NCBI RefSeq assembly: GCF_032716425.1
Contig: NZ_CP090419.1
Coordinates: 3,102,001 to 3,166,000 of the forward strand
Length of the DNA: 64,000 nucleotides
Origin: Pseudoalteromonas sp. N1230-9
GTDB lineage: Bacteria > Pseudomonadota > Gammaproteobacteria > Enterobacterales > Alteromonadaceae
Direction: 5' to 3'
Part shown: in pieces, positions 17,558 to 28,869 of the stretch
Layout: each line of letters opens with the position of its first letter
How positions within the stretch are numbered: position 1 is the first letter of the stretch
Notes under the pieces: generated by a model
Told to the model about the DNA's origin: nothing
What the model saw: only the letters and a program-made list of their open reading frames with translations
The model's database searches: none
Position numbers and translations under genes: made by a program

Positions 17558-18469
17558 TTAAGCTGTCGCTACTTCTAGGCCAGGTGCAGGCATAGTCACT
17601 GGGGTCTCAAATGTTGCCCACTCCCATGCTGACTCAGTTGCCATAATTTTACGAAGTAGTTTATTGTTTAAATCATGGCCTGATTTATAAGCCGTGATTT
17701 TACCTAGAATGTTGTGGCCAGTCATAAACATGTCGCCGACACAGTCTAAGATTTTGTGTTTAACAAACTCATCGCTATAACGTAAGCCGTTTGGATTTAG
17801 TACTTTAAAGTCATCCAAAACAACTGCGTTATCCATGCTACCACCTAATGCTAGGTTATTAGCATGCATATACTCGATATCTTTCATAAAGCCAAAAGTA
17901 CGTGCACGGCTGATTTCTTCAGTGAAGCTCTGCGTAGTAATATCTAAACCGATACGTTGGCGGCTTTCATTGATCGCTGGGTGATCAAACGCAATTTCAA
18001 AGTCGATGTGAAAACCATCATAGGGTTCTATTTCAGCCCACTTATCGCCTTCTTCAATACGTACTTTTTCTTTAATACGAATAAAGCGCTTAGCTGCATT
18101 TACTTCTTTAATGCCGCCTTTTTGTAACAAGTAGATGAATGGTAATGCACTACCATCCATAATCGGCACTTCTGAGCTATCTAATTCAACAATTAGATTA
18201 TCAATCCCCATTGCCGCAACGGCAGCAATAAGGTGCTCAGTCGTTGATAAGCGAACACCATCTTTATTTGTTAAACAGGTACACAATTGCGTATCGCCAA
18301 CGGCTTCAGGTGTTGTTTCAAAATCAACAACCGGGTCAAGGTCCACACGACGAAATACAATCCCAGTATTTGCGCTCGCAGGTCGGAGAGTAATAGTGAC
18401 CTTCTCACCTTTATGAAGTCCAATTCCTATGGCTTTGACTACTTCTGCAATCGTACGCTGTTTAATCAT
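17558..18469 (-). CDS. lpxC: UDP-3-O-acyl-N-acetylglucosamine deacetylase
   Basis: 303 residues; the committed zinc-dependent step of lipid A synthesis. [13 protein letters not shown] carries a zinc His, and [10 protein letters not shown] carries the second His and the Asp ligand. ATG 18469 (MIKQRTI...) matches the E. coli N-terminus and follows GTGAG seven bases upstream, so the in-frame GTG 18481 is not used. It lies as the last gene of the dcw cluster, 102 bases after ftsZ, as in E. coli. The protein is expected to be controlled by FtsH proteolysis, but the C-terminal tail here (LEVATA) should be compared with known degrons before assuming that. Confidence 0.97.
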   Translation of the reverse strand: MIKQRTIAEVVKAIGIGLHKGEKVTITLRPASANTGIVFRRVDLDPVVDFETTPEAVGDTQLCTCLTNKDGVRLSTTEHLIAAVAAMGIDNLIVELDSSEVPIMDGSALPFIYLLQKGGIKEVNAAKRFIRIKEKVRIEEGDKWAEIEPYDGFHIDFEIAFDHPAINESRQRIGLDITTQSFTEEISRARTFGFMKDIEYMHANNLALGGSMDNAVVLDDFKVLNPNGLRYSDEFVKHKILDCVGDMFMTGHNILGKITAYKSGHDLNNKLLRKIMATESAWEWATFETPVTMPAPGLEVATA

Positions 18470-18571
18470 AGGTTCGCTCACTTATAGTTACAGTTAGACG
18501 GCGGATTGTATCATAAATACACTCAACTGCCAAATTTGTTTACTTTTCAGGCAAAATACCATAAAAAAATC

Positions 18572-19819
18572 TTAGTCAGCTTGTTTTCTCAAAAACGCTG
18601 GAATGTCGAAATAATCGCCACCCTCTGACTTATCAGATTTTTTACTGCTTTCAGTATTACTTGATACTGAACTACTTGTTGTACTTTGCTTCACAGATTC
18701 TTGCTTATCAACACTTGCTGACACGCTTACATCGTCGCTACTACCTTGGCTTGCAAAGCTTGGCACGTACATGCTGCTAGTAGATTGGCTTGTTGTGCTT
18801 TGCACATCTGAACCCGATGCTTTTTTAAAGCCATTATCAACAATACCAAACTGTGGACGACGCTCGCCACCTAAACCTGTTGCAACGACAGTAACGCGTA
18901 ACTCATCACTCATTTCAGGGTCAATTACCGCACCGACAACCACCGTTGCATTTTCTGACGCAAGCGCTTTAACGTGATTACCAACAATCTCAAACTCTTC
19001 AATCGCAATATCCATACCTGCTGTGATATTAACTAGAATGCCTTTAGCACCTGTTAAATCGACATCTTCAAGTAATGGGCTTGAAATAGCGGCTTCTGCT
19101 GCTTCTTGCGCACGGTCAGGACCAGATGCTGACGCAGTACCCATCATCGCAGTCCCCATCGCTGACATAACAGTACGTACGTCGGCGAAATCCACGTTGA
19201 TTAGACCAGAGCGTGTGATTAATTCTGCAATACCTTGAACCGCACCAAATAACACGTCATTAGCTTTTGCGAAGGCATCTAATAGTGTAGTGCCTTTGCC
19301 TAAAACTTTAAGCAATTTATTGTTCGGAATTGTAATAAGTGAATCAACAGTTTCTGACAATTCATTAATACCTTGTTCAGCCGCTGCGGCACGCTTTTTA
19401 CCTTCAAAGTCAAATGGGCGTGTTACTACTGCAACAGTTAAGATCCCTAACTCTTTAGCAATTTTAGCAACCACAGGAGCCGCACCGGTACCAGTACCAC
19501 CGCCCATGCCCGCTGCGATAAATACCATGTCAGCACCTTCAAGGCTTGCACGGATTGTTTCAGCATCTTCTTCCGCCGAATTACGACCCACTTCAGGGTT
19601 GGCTCCAGCACCTAAACCAGAAGTGATTTGTGTACCTAGCTGTACCGTGACATCTGCTGATGAATTACGCAGTGCTTGTGCATCCGTATTCGCCGCAATG
19701 AAGCGTACACCTTCAATTTGTTGTTTTACCATGTGCTCGACAGCGTTACCGCCGCCACCGCCCACGCCAATTACTTTAATGACAGCTTCTTCGCTGTGCT
19801 GTTCCATTATATCAAACAT
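18572..19819 (-). CDS. ftsZ: Cell division GTPase FtsZ
   Basis: 415 residues; the tubulin-like GTPase that forms the Z ring. The N-terminus [20 protein letters not shown], the tubulin signature [13 protein letters not shown], and the switch region FDFEGKKR are all present. After a Ser-rich linker (about residues 325-395) comes the conserved C-terminal peptide [14 protein letters not shown], which binds FtsA and ZipA. The linker is somewhat longer than in E. coli, where FtsZ has 383 residues. It sits 21 bases after ftsA. Confidence 0.98.
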   Translation of the reverse strand: MFDIMEQHSEEAVIKVIGVGGGGGNAVEHMVKQQIEGVRFIAANTDAQALRNSSADVTVQLGTQITSGLGAGANPEVGRNSAEEDAETIRASLEGADMVFIAAGMGGGTGTGAAPVVAKIAKELGILTVAVVTRPFDFEGKKRAAAAEQGINELSETVDSLITIPNNKLLKVLGKGTTLLDAFAKANDVLFGAVQGIAELITRSGLINVDFADVRTVMSAMGTAMMGTASASGPDRAQEAAEAAISSPLLEDVDLTGAKGILVNITAGMDIAIEEFEIVGNHVKALASENATVVVGAVIDPEMSDELRVTVVATGLGGERRPQFGIVDNGFKKASGSDVQSTTSQSTSSMYVPSFASQGSSDDVSVSASVDKQESVKQSTTSSSVSSNTESSKKSDKSEGGDYFDIPAFLRKQAD

Positions 19820-19840
19820 CTTTACTCTCCGACTTGAGTC

Positions 19841-21073
19841 TTAAAACTCACCTTGGAACCACTTCGTAATACGGTTCCACCAATTATTATCACCTTCTGC
19901 TTTCGACTTTTGTGCATTCATCGATTGCATTGTACGGCCGTATTGTAACAAACCAACAGCGGTTGCGTACGAAGGATCATCAACATAATCTGTCAAACCA
20001 ACTATCCCAATTGGTTTGCCAATTCTTACAGGCATTTGGAAAATGTCTTCTGCCACCTCCATTGCACCTGTCATTTTTGCCGTCCCGCCAGTAATGACAA
20101 GACCGGCAGCAATTTGGTCTTCTAAACCTGAGCGGCGTATTTCTTCCATTGCCAACTCAAATAATTCTCTAAATCGTGGCTCAACTACCTCAGATAAGGT
20201 ATGGCGCGACATAATACGTGCAGGTCGACCACCCACACTCGGCACTTCAATGGTGTCTTCATTGCTTGCCATTTGGCTGCTTGCACACGCATATTGTACT
20301 TTGAGTGATTCAGCATGCGATATAGGTGTTCTAAATATTTTTGCAATATCGCCAGTCACCTGATTGCCCGCAACCGGAATAACTGCTGAGTGACGAAGTG
20401 CACCATTAATATAAATGGTGATATCCATCGTTCCGCCACCGATATCCATAACAGCCACACCCAGCTCTTTTTCATCATCTGTCAGAACGGAATAGCATGA
20501 CGCTAATGCCGTAAATATCAGTTGATCAACTTCTAACCCACAGCGCTCAACACATTTTTCTATGTTTTTAGCCATGTCATTTGAGCAAGTAATGATGTGC
20601 GCACGCGCTTCCATACGTACCCCACTCATGCCTAATGGGTTTTTAATCCCCTCTTGCATATCAATGCTGTATTCTTGCGGTAACGCATGCAGCATTTTGC
20701 GTTCAGCTGAAATAGGCACTGAGCGTGCAATGTGAATCACATTCTCAATATCTTCATCTGTGACTTCAGTGTTGTTAATCGCAACCACGCCGCTTTCGTT
20801 TTGACACTGAATATGTTTACCAGAAATACCTAAATAAACAGAGCTGATACGGCAATCTGCCATTAGTTCAGCTTCATCAATAGCGCGACGAATCGATTCA
20901 GAAACAAGGTTAAGGTCGTTAACGCCACCTTTGTCCATACCATGCGAAACTTGGCTGCCAACCCCCACAATGCTGAGTTTATTATCTGCGGTGATTTCAC
21001 CAACGGTGGCCACTACCTTTGAGGTGCCAACGTCTAATCCAATCACTAGGTTTCTTTCTGCTGACTTAGTCAT
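19841..21073 (-). CDS. ftsA: Cell division protein FtsA
   Basis: 410 residues; an actin-like ATPase that anchors FtsZ to the membrane. VIGLDVGTSKVVA is phosphate-1, VMDIGGGTMDI phosphate-2, and VITGGTAKMTG the adenosine motif. The amphipathic membrane-targeting helix is at the very C-terminus (WWNRITKWFQGEF). The start overlaps the ftsQ stop by four bases (ATGA), suggesting coupling. Confidence 0.97.
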   Translation of the reverse strand: MTKSAERNLVIGLDVGTSKVVATVGEITADNKLSIVGVGSQVSHGMDKGGVNDLNLVSESIRRAIDEAELMADCRISSVYLGISGKHIQCQNESGVVAINNTEVTDEDIENVIHIARSVPISAERKMLHALPQEYSIDMQEGIKNPLGMSGVRMEARAHIITCSNDMAKNIEKCVERCGLEVDQLIFTALASCYSVLTDDEKELGVAVMDIGGGTMDITIYINGALRHSAVIPVAGNQVTGDIAKIFRTPISHAESLKVQYACASSQMASNEDTIEVPSVGGRPARIMSRHTLSEVVEPRFRELFELAMEEIRRSGLEDQIAAGLVITGGTAKMTGAMEVAEDIFQMPVRIGKPIGIVGLTDYVDDPSYATAVGLLQYGRTMQSMNAQKSKAEGDNNWWNRITKWFQGEF

Positions 21074-21849
21074 GCCTTACTCTTATTTTCTAATTGTTCC
21101 TCTTGCAGTGGCTTCCAGCTCACTGCAAGACCGGTATCGTACCGTAAATCAACAACATCAATTTGTGCATTTACACGTTGTTCCATGCGCGGATACACAT
21201 CTATAAAACGTTGTACACGCTTTGCTTTTTCTTTACGCCCCAAATTAAGGCGAATGCCATTATCAAGCCACAGCTGCCATGAAAAACGCTCTGAAAGCGC
21301 GAGGCTTGTTAGCTCTAAATTATTCACTTTTAGCATCGCTTTAAATTGACCAAATGCCGTCCATGCTTCTATCTCACTCCCCTCAGGGCCATAAAGCTTG
21401 GGTAATGTACTTGGTAATTTATCACTGCTTGCTTGAAACACTTCACCAGACTGATTTAACAATAAATCATCATTCCAATGTGCAACCGCTTCATGCTCAA
21501 CCACATACACTTGAATGGTGTCTGGCCACTGCTTTCTGACCGATGCAGTCGCCACCCAAGGCAAACTTTGTACTAAGCGTTGCACATGTTTAACATCCAA
21601 TTCAAAAAAACTCGATAAGTCGGCTTTTTTTATTGCGCTAATAATTGCCTTTTCATCCGTATACTTAGGCTCACCTTGTACAGCTAAATGCTTTATTTGC
21701 GCATCTTTATTTTCGACCAACCAATCTGACACACCGGTAGTGATTTTAACCAAACTAAAAATCACGATGAGAAAAAAGCTCACGCCAAAGATCAACGACC
21801 AATTGAGCCGCTGCTTTAACTGTTGTGCTTTTTCTAAAAAGTGATGCAT
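21070..21849 (-). CDS. ftsQ: Cell division protein FtsQ
   Basis: About 259 residues, single-pass inner-membrane protein with one TM segment (about residues 15-40) and a periplasmic POTRA domain (AVQGEPKYTDEKAI), then the beta domain (SLPWVATASVRKQWPDTIQVYVVEHEAVA, given here as adjoining motifs). It links FtsB/L to the early divisome. ATG 21849 begins one base after the ddlB stop. A TTG at 21879 is also in frame, but has no better ribosome site and would overlap ddlB. Confidence 0.95.
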   Translation of the reverse strand: MHHFLEKAQQLKQRLNWSLIFGVSFFLIVIFSLVKITTGVSDWLVENKDAQIKHLAVQGEPKYTDEKAIISAIKKADLSSFFELDVKHVQRLVQSLPWVATASVRKQWPDTIQVYVVEHEAVAHWNDDLLLNQSGEVFQASSDKLPSTLPKLYGPEGSEIEAWTAFGQFKAMLKVNNLELTSLALSERFSWQLWLDNGIRLNLGRKEKAKRVQRFIDVYPRMEQRVNAQIDVVDLRYDTGLAVSWKPLQEEQLENKSKA

Positions 21850-21850
21850 A

Positions 21851-22771
21851 TTAAAGGGTTTGCTCCAAAATGCGAACAACTAATTGCTCAAAACTCGCTC
21901 CGTTGGCTTTTGCTGCCATTGGTACCAATGATTTTTCAGTCATGCCAGGAACTGTATTGACTTCGAGTAAGTAAAAATTACCTTGCTCATCGCGCATCGC
22001 ATCGACACGTCCCCAACCGCTGGCCCCGACTAAATCAAATGCTTTTAATGCCATATCTTGCAACAGTTCAGTTTCTTGCACAGATATATCCGCAGGGCAA
22101 TGGTACTGAGTTGTACTTGACTGATACTTAGCTTGATAGTCATAAAAACCATTTGGCGTGGTCATTTCAATGACCGGCTGAACATCGTGTCCAAGCACAG
22201 CAACGGTAAACTCACGCCCCGTGATCCACTGCTCAACAAGCACTTGACTATCAAACTTAAATGCAGCGTTGAGCGCAGTATCTAGTTGCTCTGCGTTACT
22301 CGCCTCAGCCATACCAATGCTTGAGCCTTCATGTGACGGCTTAACCATCACTTTGCCAAATTCATTAATAATTGCTTGGCTATCAAACTCATAGCGGCTA
22401 TCAACAACAGCATAAGGAGCGGTACTTAAGCCCATTGCTTTAAACAAGTGTTTACAGCGTACTTTATCCATCGCCAGTGCTGAGCCTAAAACATCACTAC
22501 CGGTATAAGGAATCCCCATAAACTCAAGAGCACCTTGAATAGTACCGTCTTCACCACCGCGACCATGTAGAGCAATGAACACACGTTCAATGTTTAGCTC
22601 TTTTAATTGCCACAAAGGCTGATCTTTTGGATCAAAAGCAATGGCATCAACGCCCACACTTTGCAAAGCATTCAATACAGCTTGGCCTGATTTTAGAGAA
22701 ACTTCTCGTTCCGCAGATGTGCCGCCAAAAAGCACTGCTACTTTGCCAAATTTGTCGCTTAACTGGCTCAT
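21851..22771 (-). CDS. ddlB: D-alanine--D-alanine ligase B
   Basis: 306 residues; ATP-grasp ligase that makes the D-Ala-D-Ala dipeptide for peptidoglycan. [13 protein letters not shown] and [12 protein letters not shown] form the substrate loops, [12 protein letters not shown] is the ATP-binding loop, and [13 protein letters not shown] carries the Mg-binding Glu and Asn. The length equals the E. coli enzyme. It overlaps murC by four bases. Confidence 0.97.
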   Translation of the reverse strand: MSQLSDKFGKVAVLFGGTSAEREVSLKSGQAVLNALQSVGVDAIAFDPKDQPLWQLKELNIERVFIALHGRGGEDGTIQGALEFMGIPYTGSDVLGSALAMDKVRCKHLFKAMGLSTAPYAVVDSRYEFDSQAIINEFGKVMVKPSHEGSSIGMAEASNAEQLDTALNAAFKFDSQVLVEQWITGREFTVAVLGHDVQPVIEMTTPNGFYDYQAKYQSSTTQYHCPADISVQETELLQDMALKAFDLVGASGWGRVDAMRDEQGNFYLLEVNTVPGMTEKSLVPMAAKANGASFEQLVVRILEQTL

Positions 22772-24219
22772 ACATTTACCTGCTTCAGTTGTTCAATAGA
22801 TAAGTTAGTAGCCGCGAGCGTCTTAACTAACTGACCAATGTTACCAGCACCTTGAGTTAATACTAAATCATTATCTTGCAGAAGGTTAGCAAGAACGCCT
22901 GCAAGCTCAGAGCTATTGGCAACATGAATAGGCTCTTTGCCTCGTTGACGCAAACTACGGCATAAACTCTTACTATCGGCTCCGACTATTGGCTCTTCAC
23001 CTGCTGAATACACATCAAGTAATAAAAGTTGATCGACATCTGCCAATACTTTCACGAAATCTTCATACAAGTCACGTGTACGGCTATAGCGGTGAGGCTG
23101 ATAAACCATCACTAAGCGCTTATCAGGCCAACCTTCGCGCACTGCCGCAATGGTTGCTGCAACTTCTGATGGATGATGACCATAGTCGTCCACCAACATG
23201 ACATTACCACGTTCATTATCAAAAGTGCCGTAATGCTGAAAACGACGACCCACTCCTTCAAACTGCGCAAGCGCCTCTAAAATCGCTTGGTTAGCAATAT
23301 GCTGATCTTTGGCAACAGCAATAGCCGCTGTTGCATTTAAAGCGTTGTGCTTACCAGGCATATTTAAAGTTACAGGTAAGCTTTCACCTTGTTTATTCAC
23401 AACATCGAACGAGCATGTGTTAGCTGTTTGACTGAAGTTAAGCATTCTATAATCTGCATCCGTTGACTCACCATAGGTGATCACTGGGCGGCCAAAACGT
23501 GGAATAAGCTCAGCAGCAACGTCTGAATCGATACAGACAACGGCGAGACCGTAAAATGGCAGGTTGTGGATGAAATCGACATAGGTATCTTTCATCTTCT
23601 CTAAGCTGCCACCATAGGTATCCATGTGATCTTCTTCAACATTCGTGATCACCGATACCATAGGTTGTAAATGCAAAAATGATGCATCACTTTCATCGGC
23701 TTCTGCAATCAAGAAATCACTCTTACCGACTTTGGCATTACTACCTGCGCTATTTAAAAGACCACCAATTATAAAGGTTGGATCAAGACCTGCTTGCGCA
23801 TAAATACTCGCGATTAAGCTGGTTGTAGTTGTTTTACCGTGTGTTCCTGCCACAGCAATACCGTGGCGAAAACGCATTAGCTCAGCAAGCATTTCTGCAC
23901 GGCGAACAATAGGGATACGCGCTGCTCTGGCCGCTTTAATTTCGGGGTTTTGCTCATTGATTGCACTTGATACCACCACAACGCTGGCATCTTTTACATT
24001 GTTTTCATCATGGCCAATAAACACTTCTGCGCCAACATGAATTAAGCGCTCAGTCATCGCACTGTGCGCAATATCAGAGCCAGTAATACGGTAACCTTCA
24101 AAAGCAAGTACTTCGGCAATACCACCCATCCCTGCACCGCCAATTCCGACAAAGTGGATGGTGTCGATACGACGCATCGCAGGGCGCGTGTTGTTTTCTT
24201 TCATCATGCTTTCTTTCAC
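22768..24219 (-). CDS. murC: UDP-N-acetylmuramate--L-alanine ligase
   Basis: About 483 residues. MurC adds L-Ala to UDP-MurNAc in the cytoplasm. The motifs [14 protein letters not shown] (UDP binding), [14 protein letters not shown] (ATP P-loop) and [14 protein letters not shown] are all present. The frame opens with GTG 24219, which overlaps the murG stop (TAGTG). ATG codons at 24207 and 24204 are alternatives, so the exact N-terminus is uncertain by a few residues. Confidence 0.97.
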   Translation of the reverse strand: MKESMMKENNTRPAMRRIDTIHFVGIGGAGMGGIAEVLAFEGYRITGSDIAHSAMTERLIHVGAEVFIGHDENNVKDASVVVVSSAINEQNPEIKAARAARIPIVRRAEMLAELMRFRHGIAVAGTHGKTTTTSLIASIYAQAGLDPTFIIGGLLNSAGSNAKVGKSDFLIAEADESDASFLHLQPMVSVITNVEEDHMDTYGGSLEKMKDTYVDFIHNLPFYGLAVVCIDSDVAAELIPRFGRPVITYGESTDADYRMLNFSQTANTCSFDVVNKQGESLPVTLNMPGKHNALNATAAIAVAKDQHIANQAILEALAQFEGVGRRFQHYGTFDNERGNVMLVDDYGHHPSEVAATIAAVREGWPDKRLVMVYQPHRYSRTRDLYEDFVKVLADVDQLLLLDVYSAGEEPIVGADSKSLCRSLRQRGKEPIHVANSSELAGVLANLLQDNDLVLTQGAGNIGQLVKTLAATNLSIEQLKQVNV

Positions 24220-25295
24220 TACGAATCTCTTCTATCTACTAGCTGCTCACAGCGGTTTGCAACCTTGGCTGTGGCATCTAAAATAGCAAGCTGTTTTGCT
24301 TTGCTTGCCATTATGGAAATTTTTTCTGGTGCAATTAAGTACGGTGTCAACAAATCCACCACCGCCTCTTTAGAAAACGCGTTTTGTTGCATCATCAGTG
24401 CAGCACCTGAGTTAACTAAATAAGCAGCATTAGCAGTTTGATGGTCATCCACTGCGTGTGGGAACGGCACAAATAATGCCATTCGACCTGCTGCAGCAAT
24501 CTCACTAACCGTTAATGCACCAGCACGGCAAATAACCAAATCAGCCCATTGATACGCACTATCCATATCATCAATAAACTCAGCCACTTTCGTACTTTCA
24601 GCAAGACCTAGTTGTTGATAGTCTGCCGTGACTTTTTGTTCATTATTTTTTCCGGTTTGGTGCCATATATTAAGCGTTGTTTGCGCTGAAAGTGCACTGA
24701 ATACAGCAGGTAAAGTGTGATTAAGCACCTGCGCTCCCAACGATCCCCCCACAACTAATATATTAGTGGGTGTGCTTGTTTGTTTGGCACTGACTTGAGC
24801 AACACTTGTCCTCACTGGATTACCGACTACCTCGCACTGTCCCTTAGCAAATGCTGAAGGAAAAGCCGCTAAGACTTTGCTGGCAAACTTAGCTAACCAA
24901 CGATTACTCATACCAGCGACTGCATTTTGCTCATGAATCACTAACGGGATACCTAAGCTTTTCGCTGCAACCCCTGTTGGTCCTGTCACATAACCGCCCA
25001 TTGCAAGTACCACATCAGGGCGTTGTGCTTTTAAAATTTTACGCGCTTGAAAAATCGCATTCATCACCATAAATGGTGCTTTAATTAGCCGTTTAATACC
25101 ATTGCCTCGCACCCCTTTGACATCGATAAAATCAATTTCAATATTGTGCTTAGGGACCACAGTTGCTTCCATTCGATCAGGTGTACCAATCCAGCTAACC
25201 TGCCAGCCTTGCTGTTTGAGAAAGTCAGCCACTGCAATGCCTGGAAAAATATGTCCACCAGTACCACCGGCAACAACAAGTAATTTTTTACTCAT
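24219..25295 (-). CDS. murG: UDP-GlcNAc--lipid I N-acetylglucosaminyltransferase
   Basis: 358 residues; a GT28 glycosyltransferase acting at the inner face of the membrane to convert lipid I to lipid II. The N-terminal G-loop is [11 protein letters not shown], a second G-loop is VVGGSLGAQ, and the donor-sugar region is [11 protein letters not shown]. The start overlaps the ftsW stop by four bases. Confidence 0.97.
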   Translation of the reverse strand: MSKKLLVVAGGTGGHIFPGIAVADFLKQQGWQVSWIGTPDRMEATVVPKHNIEIDFIDVKGVRGNGIKRLIKAPFMVMNAIFQARKILKAQRPDVVLAMGGYVTGPTGVAAKSLGIPLVIHEQNAVAGMSNRWLAKFASKVLAAFPSAFAKGQCEVVGNPVRTSVAQVSAKQTSTPTNILVVGGSLGAQVLNHTLPAVFSALSAQTTLNIWHQTGKNNEQKVTADYQQLGLAESTKVAEFIDDMDSAYQWADLVICRAGALTVSEIAAAGRMALFVPFPHAVDDHQTANAAYLVNSGAALMMQQNAFSKEAVVDLLTPYLIAPEKISIMASKAKQLAILDATAKVANRCEQLVDRRDS

Positions 25296-26464
25296 CGCTT
25301 ACCTCCTGAAGTCGCTTGCTTGGTCGCCATTTTAGTTTCAAAGTCAATACGTAAAAGTACACCTGTGGCTATCGTCATTACTAATAAGCTTGAACCACCA
25401 TAAGAAATAAATGGCAGTGTTAAGCCTTTGGTTGGCAAAATACCGGCACTCGCGCCGACATTCACCATGGTTTGAAAAGCAAACCAAATACCTATCGCAA
25501 ACGCAAAATAGCCTTCATACTCTTTTCCGCATTTAAGTGCCTTTTGACCAATTAATAATGCTCTGAATACCAAAACAGCCAACACACATAAAATACTCAT
25601 AACCCCAAAAAAGCCGAGTTCTTCGCCAATTACAGCAAAAATAAAGTCATTATGCGCTTCTGGTAGGTACTGCAATTTTTGTACGCTGTTACCCAAACCT
25701 TGCCCAAACCAGCCCCCTTGGCTGTATGCCATTAGCGACTGCACGAGTTGATATCCTTTACCAAACGGGTCTTCCCACGGCTCTAAAAAGCCTACAACAC
25801 GTGCCATACGGTAAGGTTCAGCAATGATCAATCCGACAACGGCAGCAACGCCTGTTAAAATCAATACAAAAAACTGCCACAGCTTCGCACCGGCTAAAAA
25901 TAATAGGCCCACCGTCGTAACAAATAGTACCACCACGGTACCCAAGTCAGGTTGTAATAAAATTAATAAAGCATATGCACCAAATACCACCATAGGCTTT
26001 GCGAAGCCTTTTAAGTTTTCTTGCACTTCTTCTCGCTTACGAACCAAGTAGCCAGCGATGTAACTAAAAAAGTATAATTTAGCCGCTTCTGCAACCTGAA
26101 AACCCACAGGCCCAATCGGGATCCAGCGTTTTGCACCATTCACTTCGCGACCTACAACAAGAACTAATAAAAGCAAAGCAAGGCCAAGTAATAACAAATA
26201 GGGATTACTTCGTTTCCACCAATCCATAGGTACATTGGTTGTGATCCAAAATAAGATAAACCCCATAACAAGGAACATCGCATGGCGAATAATGATATGG
26301 TAAGGGTCGTCAAATAACCTTTCAGCGGTAGGCATCGAAGCACTGGTTACCATGACAAAACCAACACCAATCAGCATTATCATGCAATACAATAAGGGGA
26401 CATCATAAAGCTGTGCTGACTGTTTAGGTGTTAATGCGTCACGGATATCTGCAAATGCAATCAT
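25292..26464 (-). CDS. ftsW: Lipid II polymerase FtsW (SEDS family)
   Basis: 390 residues with about ten membrane segments; SEDS-family glycosyltransferase working with FtsI at the septum. SEDS hallmarks include the periplasmic loop GFLEPWEDPFGKGYQL, then SLMAYSQGGWFGQGLGNSVQK, and the terminal LPFISYGGSSLL. ATG 26464 overlaps the murD stop as ATGA and has GGAGG immediately upstream, so the frame's earlier opening at 26485 is not used. Confidence 0.97.
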   Translation of the reverse strand: MIAFADIRDALTPKQSAQLYDVPLLYCMIMLIGVGFVMVTSASMPTAERLFDDPYHIIIRHAMFLVMGFILFWITTNVPMDWWKRSNPYLLLLGLALLLLVLVVGREVNGAKRWIPIGPVGFQVAEAAKLYFFSYIAGYLVRKREEVQENLKGFAKPMVVFGAYALLILLQPDLGTVVVLFVTTVGLLFLAGAKLWQFFVLILTGVAAVVGLIIAEPYRMARVVGFLEPWEDPFGKGYQLVQSLMAYSQGGWFGQGLGNSVQKLQYLPEAHNDFIFAVIGEELGFFGVMSILCVLAVLVFRALLIGQKALKCGKEYEGYFAFAIGIWFAFQTMVNVGASAGILPTKGLTLPFISYGGSSLLVMTIATGVLLRIDFETKMATKQATSGGKR

Positions 26465-27786
26465 ACTGCCTCCGCCAATACGCATTGCGTAAAGTCATCA
26501 CCGCGTTGCATGTAGTTGTTATACATATCAATACTCGCACAAGCTGGCGCTAAAAGTACGATATCACCATCAACACTTAGTTTTTTCGCTAGCTGCACAG
26601 CTTCATGCATATTCGTGGTTAAGTGACCTTTATCACTCAGTGCCACGAGTGCTTTGGCGTCTTTACCAAAACATACTAAGGCTTTGACTTTGTTGGTTAG
26701 ATACGGTTTTAGAGCATCTAAATCAGCCCCTTTCGCATCACCACCTGCAATAACAACTAACTGTTTTGCTTGGTCAGCTAGGCTTTCAATGGCTGCGATA
26801 GTTGCGCCGACATTGGTCGCCTTTGAATCATTAAAATACTTTACACCCTTAATTTCAGCAACAAACTGACAACGGTGCGCAAGTCCTGTAAATGCGCCGA
26901 ATGCTTGCTCATAATGTGCTACTGTTATGTCAAAAGGGCTTAGCAATGCCATTACAGCTAAGGCATTTTGTTGATTATGCGAGCCCACTACTTTCAAACT
27001 GCTTGCAGGTAACACGGGTTTCCCATGAGCTGCAAAATAGTGCTCACCTTGATGTTCAATCAGTGCATAGTCTGCATGCGCGAGGGCAAAGCTTACTTGT
27101 GGTTGTTTTGCTGTGTGCGTTGCCACATCAATAGCATTGACGACAGCAAGCTCTGATCCGTTATAAATACTTTGTTTTGAATCTATATAAGCTTGGTAGC
27201 TTGAATAACGATCTAAATGATCTTCGCTCACATTAAGTACGCAAGCGCTTTTGGCTTTTAAGCTGTGCGTGGTATCAAGTTGAAAACTCGACAGCTCAAG
27301 TACATACACATCGTAGTCTTGCGACAGTAAATCAAGCACCGCAGTGCCAATGTTACCGCCAAGGCCTACTTTATAACCGGCAGCTTTAAGCACTTCAAAC
27401 GCTAATGTAACAACGGTCGACTTACCATTTGAGCCCGTCACTGCCACAATGGGTTTATTTGTTAGGCGCGCGAACAACTCAACATCACCAATCACTTCCA
27501 CACCAGCATCAATTGCGTTTGCGACAGCCGGTGTCGCTAAGCTTAGACCTGGACTGATGATAATAATGTCATTGCTGCTCAGGTGGGCATTATTTAAATC
27601 ACCAAAGTGAGTCGTTAACTCACTAGCATGCTCGCTTAACCAATCTGCACCCGGTGGCGCTGTGCGGCTATCAACAACAATTGGCTTTATATTCTGAGAT
27701 AATAAAAAACGCACAATGCCCAGACCGGTTACACCGAGTCCGAGCACTGTAATTTTTCTATTTTTTATCTCGTTAATAACTGTCAT
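26461..27786 (-). CDS. murD: UDP-N-acetylmuramoyl-L-alanine--D-glutamate ligase
   Basis: 441 residues; adds D-Glu to UDP-MurNAc-L-Ala. VLGLGVTGLGIVRFL is the UDP-binding loop, AVTGSNGKSTVV the P-loop, and NDSKATNVGAT and GGDAKGADL mark the later domains. The gene starts one base after the mraY open reading frame's 3' boundary, so the two are nearly contiguous. Confidence 0.97.
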   Translation of the reverse strand: MTVINEIKNRKITVLGLGVTGLGIVRFLLSQNIKPIVVDSRTAPPGADWLSEHASELTTHFGDLNNAHLSSNDIIIISPGLSLATPAVANAIDAGVEVIGDVELFARLTNKPIVAVTGSNGKSTVVTLAFEVLKAAGYKVGLGGNIGTAVLDLLSQDYDVYVLELSSFQLDTTHSLKAKSACVLNVSEDHLDRYSSYQAYIDSKQSIYNGSELAVVNAIDVATHTAKQPQVSFALAHADYALIEHQGEHYFAAHGKPVLPASSLKVVGSHNQQNALAVMALLSPFDITVAHYEQAFGAFTGLAHRCQFVAEIKGVKYFNDSKATNVGATIAAIESLADQAKQLVVIAGGDAKGADLDALKPYLTNKVKALVCFGKDAKALVALSDKGHLTTNMHEAVQLAKKLSVDGDIVLLAPACASIDMYNNYMQRGDDFTQCVLAEAV

Positions 27787-28869
27787 TTACCTGATCTTCA
27801 ATGTAGCAAGGCCAGCAAGAACTAGCACAATTGAAATAATCCAAAAGCGCACAATTACGCGCGGCTCAGGCCAACCTTTCAACTCATAGTGATGATGAAT
27901 GGGTGCCATTCTAAAAATACGTTGGCCGCGTAATTTGTAAGAGCCTACCTGTAAAATCACTGATAAGGCTTCCATTACAAATACACCACCCATAATAATT
28001 AAAATAAGTTCTTGTCGAACGAGTACCGCAATAATGCCAAGTGCTCCGCCCAGCGCTAATGAGCCAACATCTCCCATAAATACTTGCGCTGGGTAAGTGT
28101 TAAACCATAAAAAACCAAGGCCTGCACCAACAATCGCGGTACATACCACAACCAGCTCACTTGCCAGTGGTAAATGAGGAATATGTAAGTAGCTTGAGAA
28201 ATTCACATTACCGGTGAGGTAAGCAATAATAGCAAGTGCCGAAGCCACTAAAATAGTAGGTACAATTGCTAAACCATCAAGGCCGTCTGTCAGGTTTACT
28301 GCATTCGATGTGCCGACGATTACAAAGTAAGTCATGACGATATAAAACAAGCCTAGCTGCGGCAATACATCTTTAAAAAACGGCACAACCAAAGACGTTT
28401 CACTTGCTTGCTGCGATGTAAAATACAACGCACTAGCCACGACTAAAGCAATGACTGACTGCCAAAAATACTTCCATTTAGCAATCAGTCCTTTTGGATC
28501 CTTACGAATAACCTTGCGGTAATCATCAATAAAGCCAACGATACCTAATGATCCCACAACAAATAAAGTTGCCCAAACATACTTATTAGATAAGTCAGCC
28601 CACAGCAATGTGCTGGTAAAAATAGCACCTAGAATCAAAATGCCACCCATGGTTGGCGTGCCTTTTTTCGACAAGTGAGACTCTGGTCCATCATGACGAA
28701 CGACTTGACCAATTTGCATCTTTTGCAAGCCACGGATTAATATTGGACCAAAATAAAGTGATATAAGTAATGCTGTTAAAATACCTAAAATCGCGCGCAG
28801 CGTTAGGTACGAAAAGACATTAAAACCGCTGTAATATTGTGTTAAATACTCTGCCAGCCAAACTAACAT
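27787..28869 (-). CDS. mraY: Phospho-N-acetylmuramoyl-pentapeptide transferase
   Basis: 360 residues, the same as E. coli MraY, with about ten membrane segments. It transfers phospho-MurNAc-pentapeptide to undecaprenyl phosphate to form lipid I. The cytoplasmic Asp motifs are visible: [19 protein letters not shown] and [12 protein letters not shown], followed by the His-rich [12 protein letters not shown]. It overlaps murF by seven bases. Confidence 0.98.
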   Translation of the reverse strand: MLVWLAEYLTQYYSGFNVFSYLTLRAILGILTALLISLYFGPILIRGLQKMQIGQVVRHDGPESHLSKKGTPTMGGILILGAIFTSTLLWADLSNKYVWATLFVVGSLGIVGFIDDYRKVIRKDPKGLIAKWKYFWQSVIALVVASALYFTSQQASETSLVVPFFKDVLPQLGLFYIVMTYFVIVGTSNAVNLTDGLDGLAIVPTILVASALAIIAYLTGNVNFSSYLHIPHLPLASELVVVCTAIVGAGLGFLWFNTYPAQVFMGDVGSLALGGALGIIAVLVRQELILIIMGGVFVMEALSVILQVGSYKLRGQRIFRMAPIHHHYELKGWPEPRVIVRFWIISIVLVLAGLATLKIR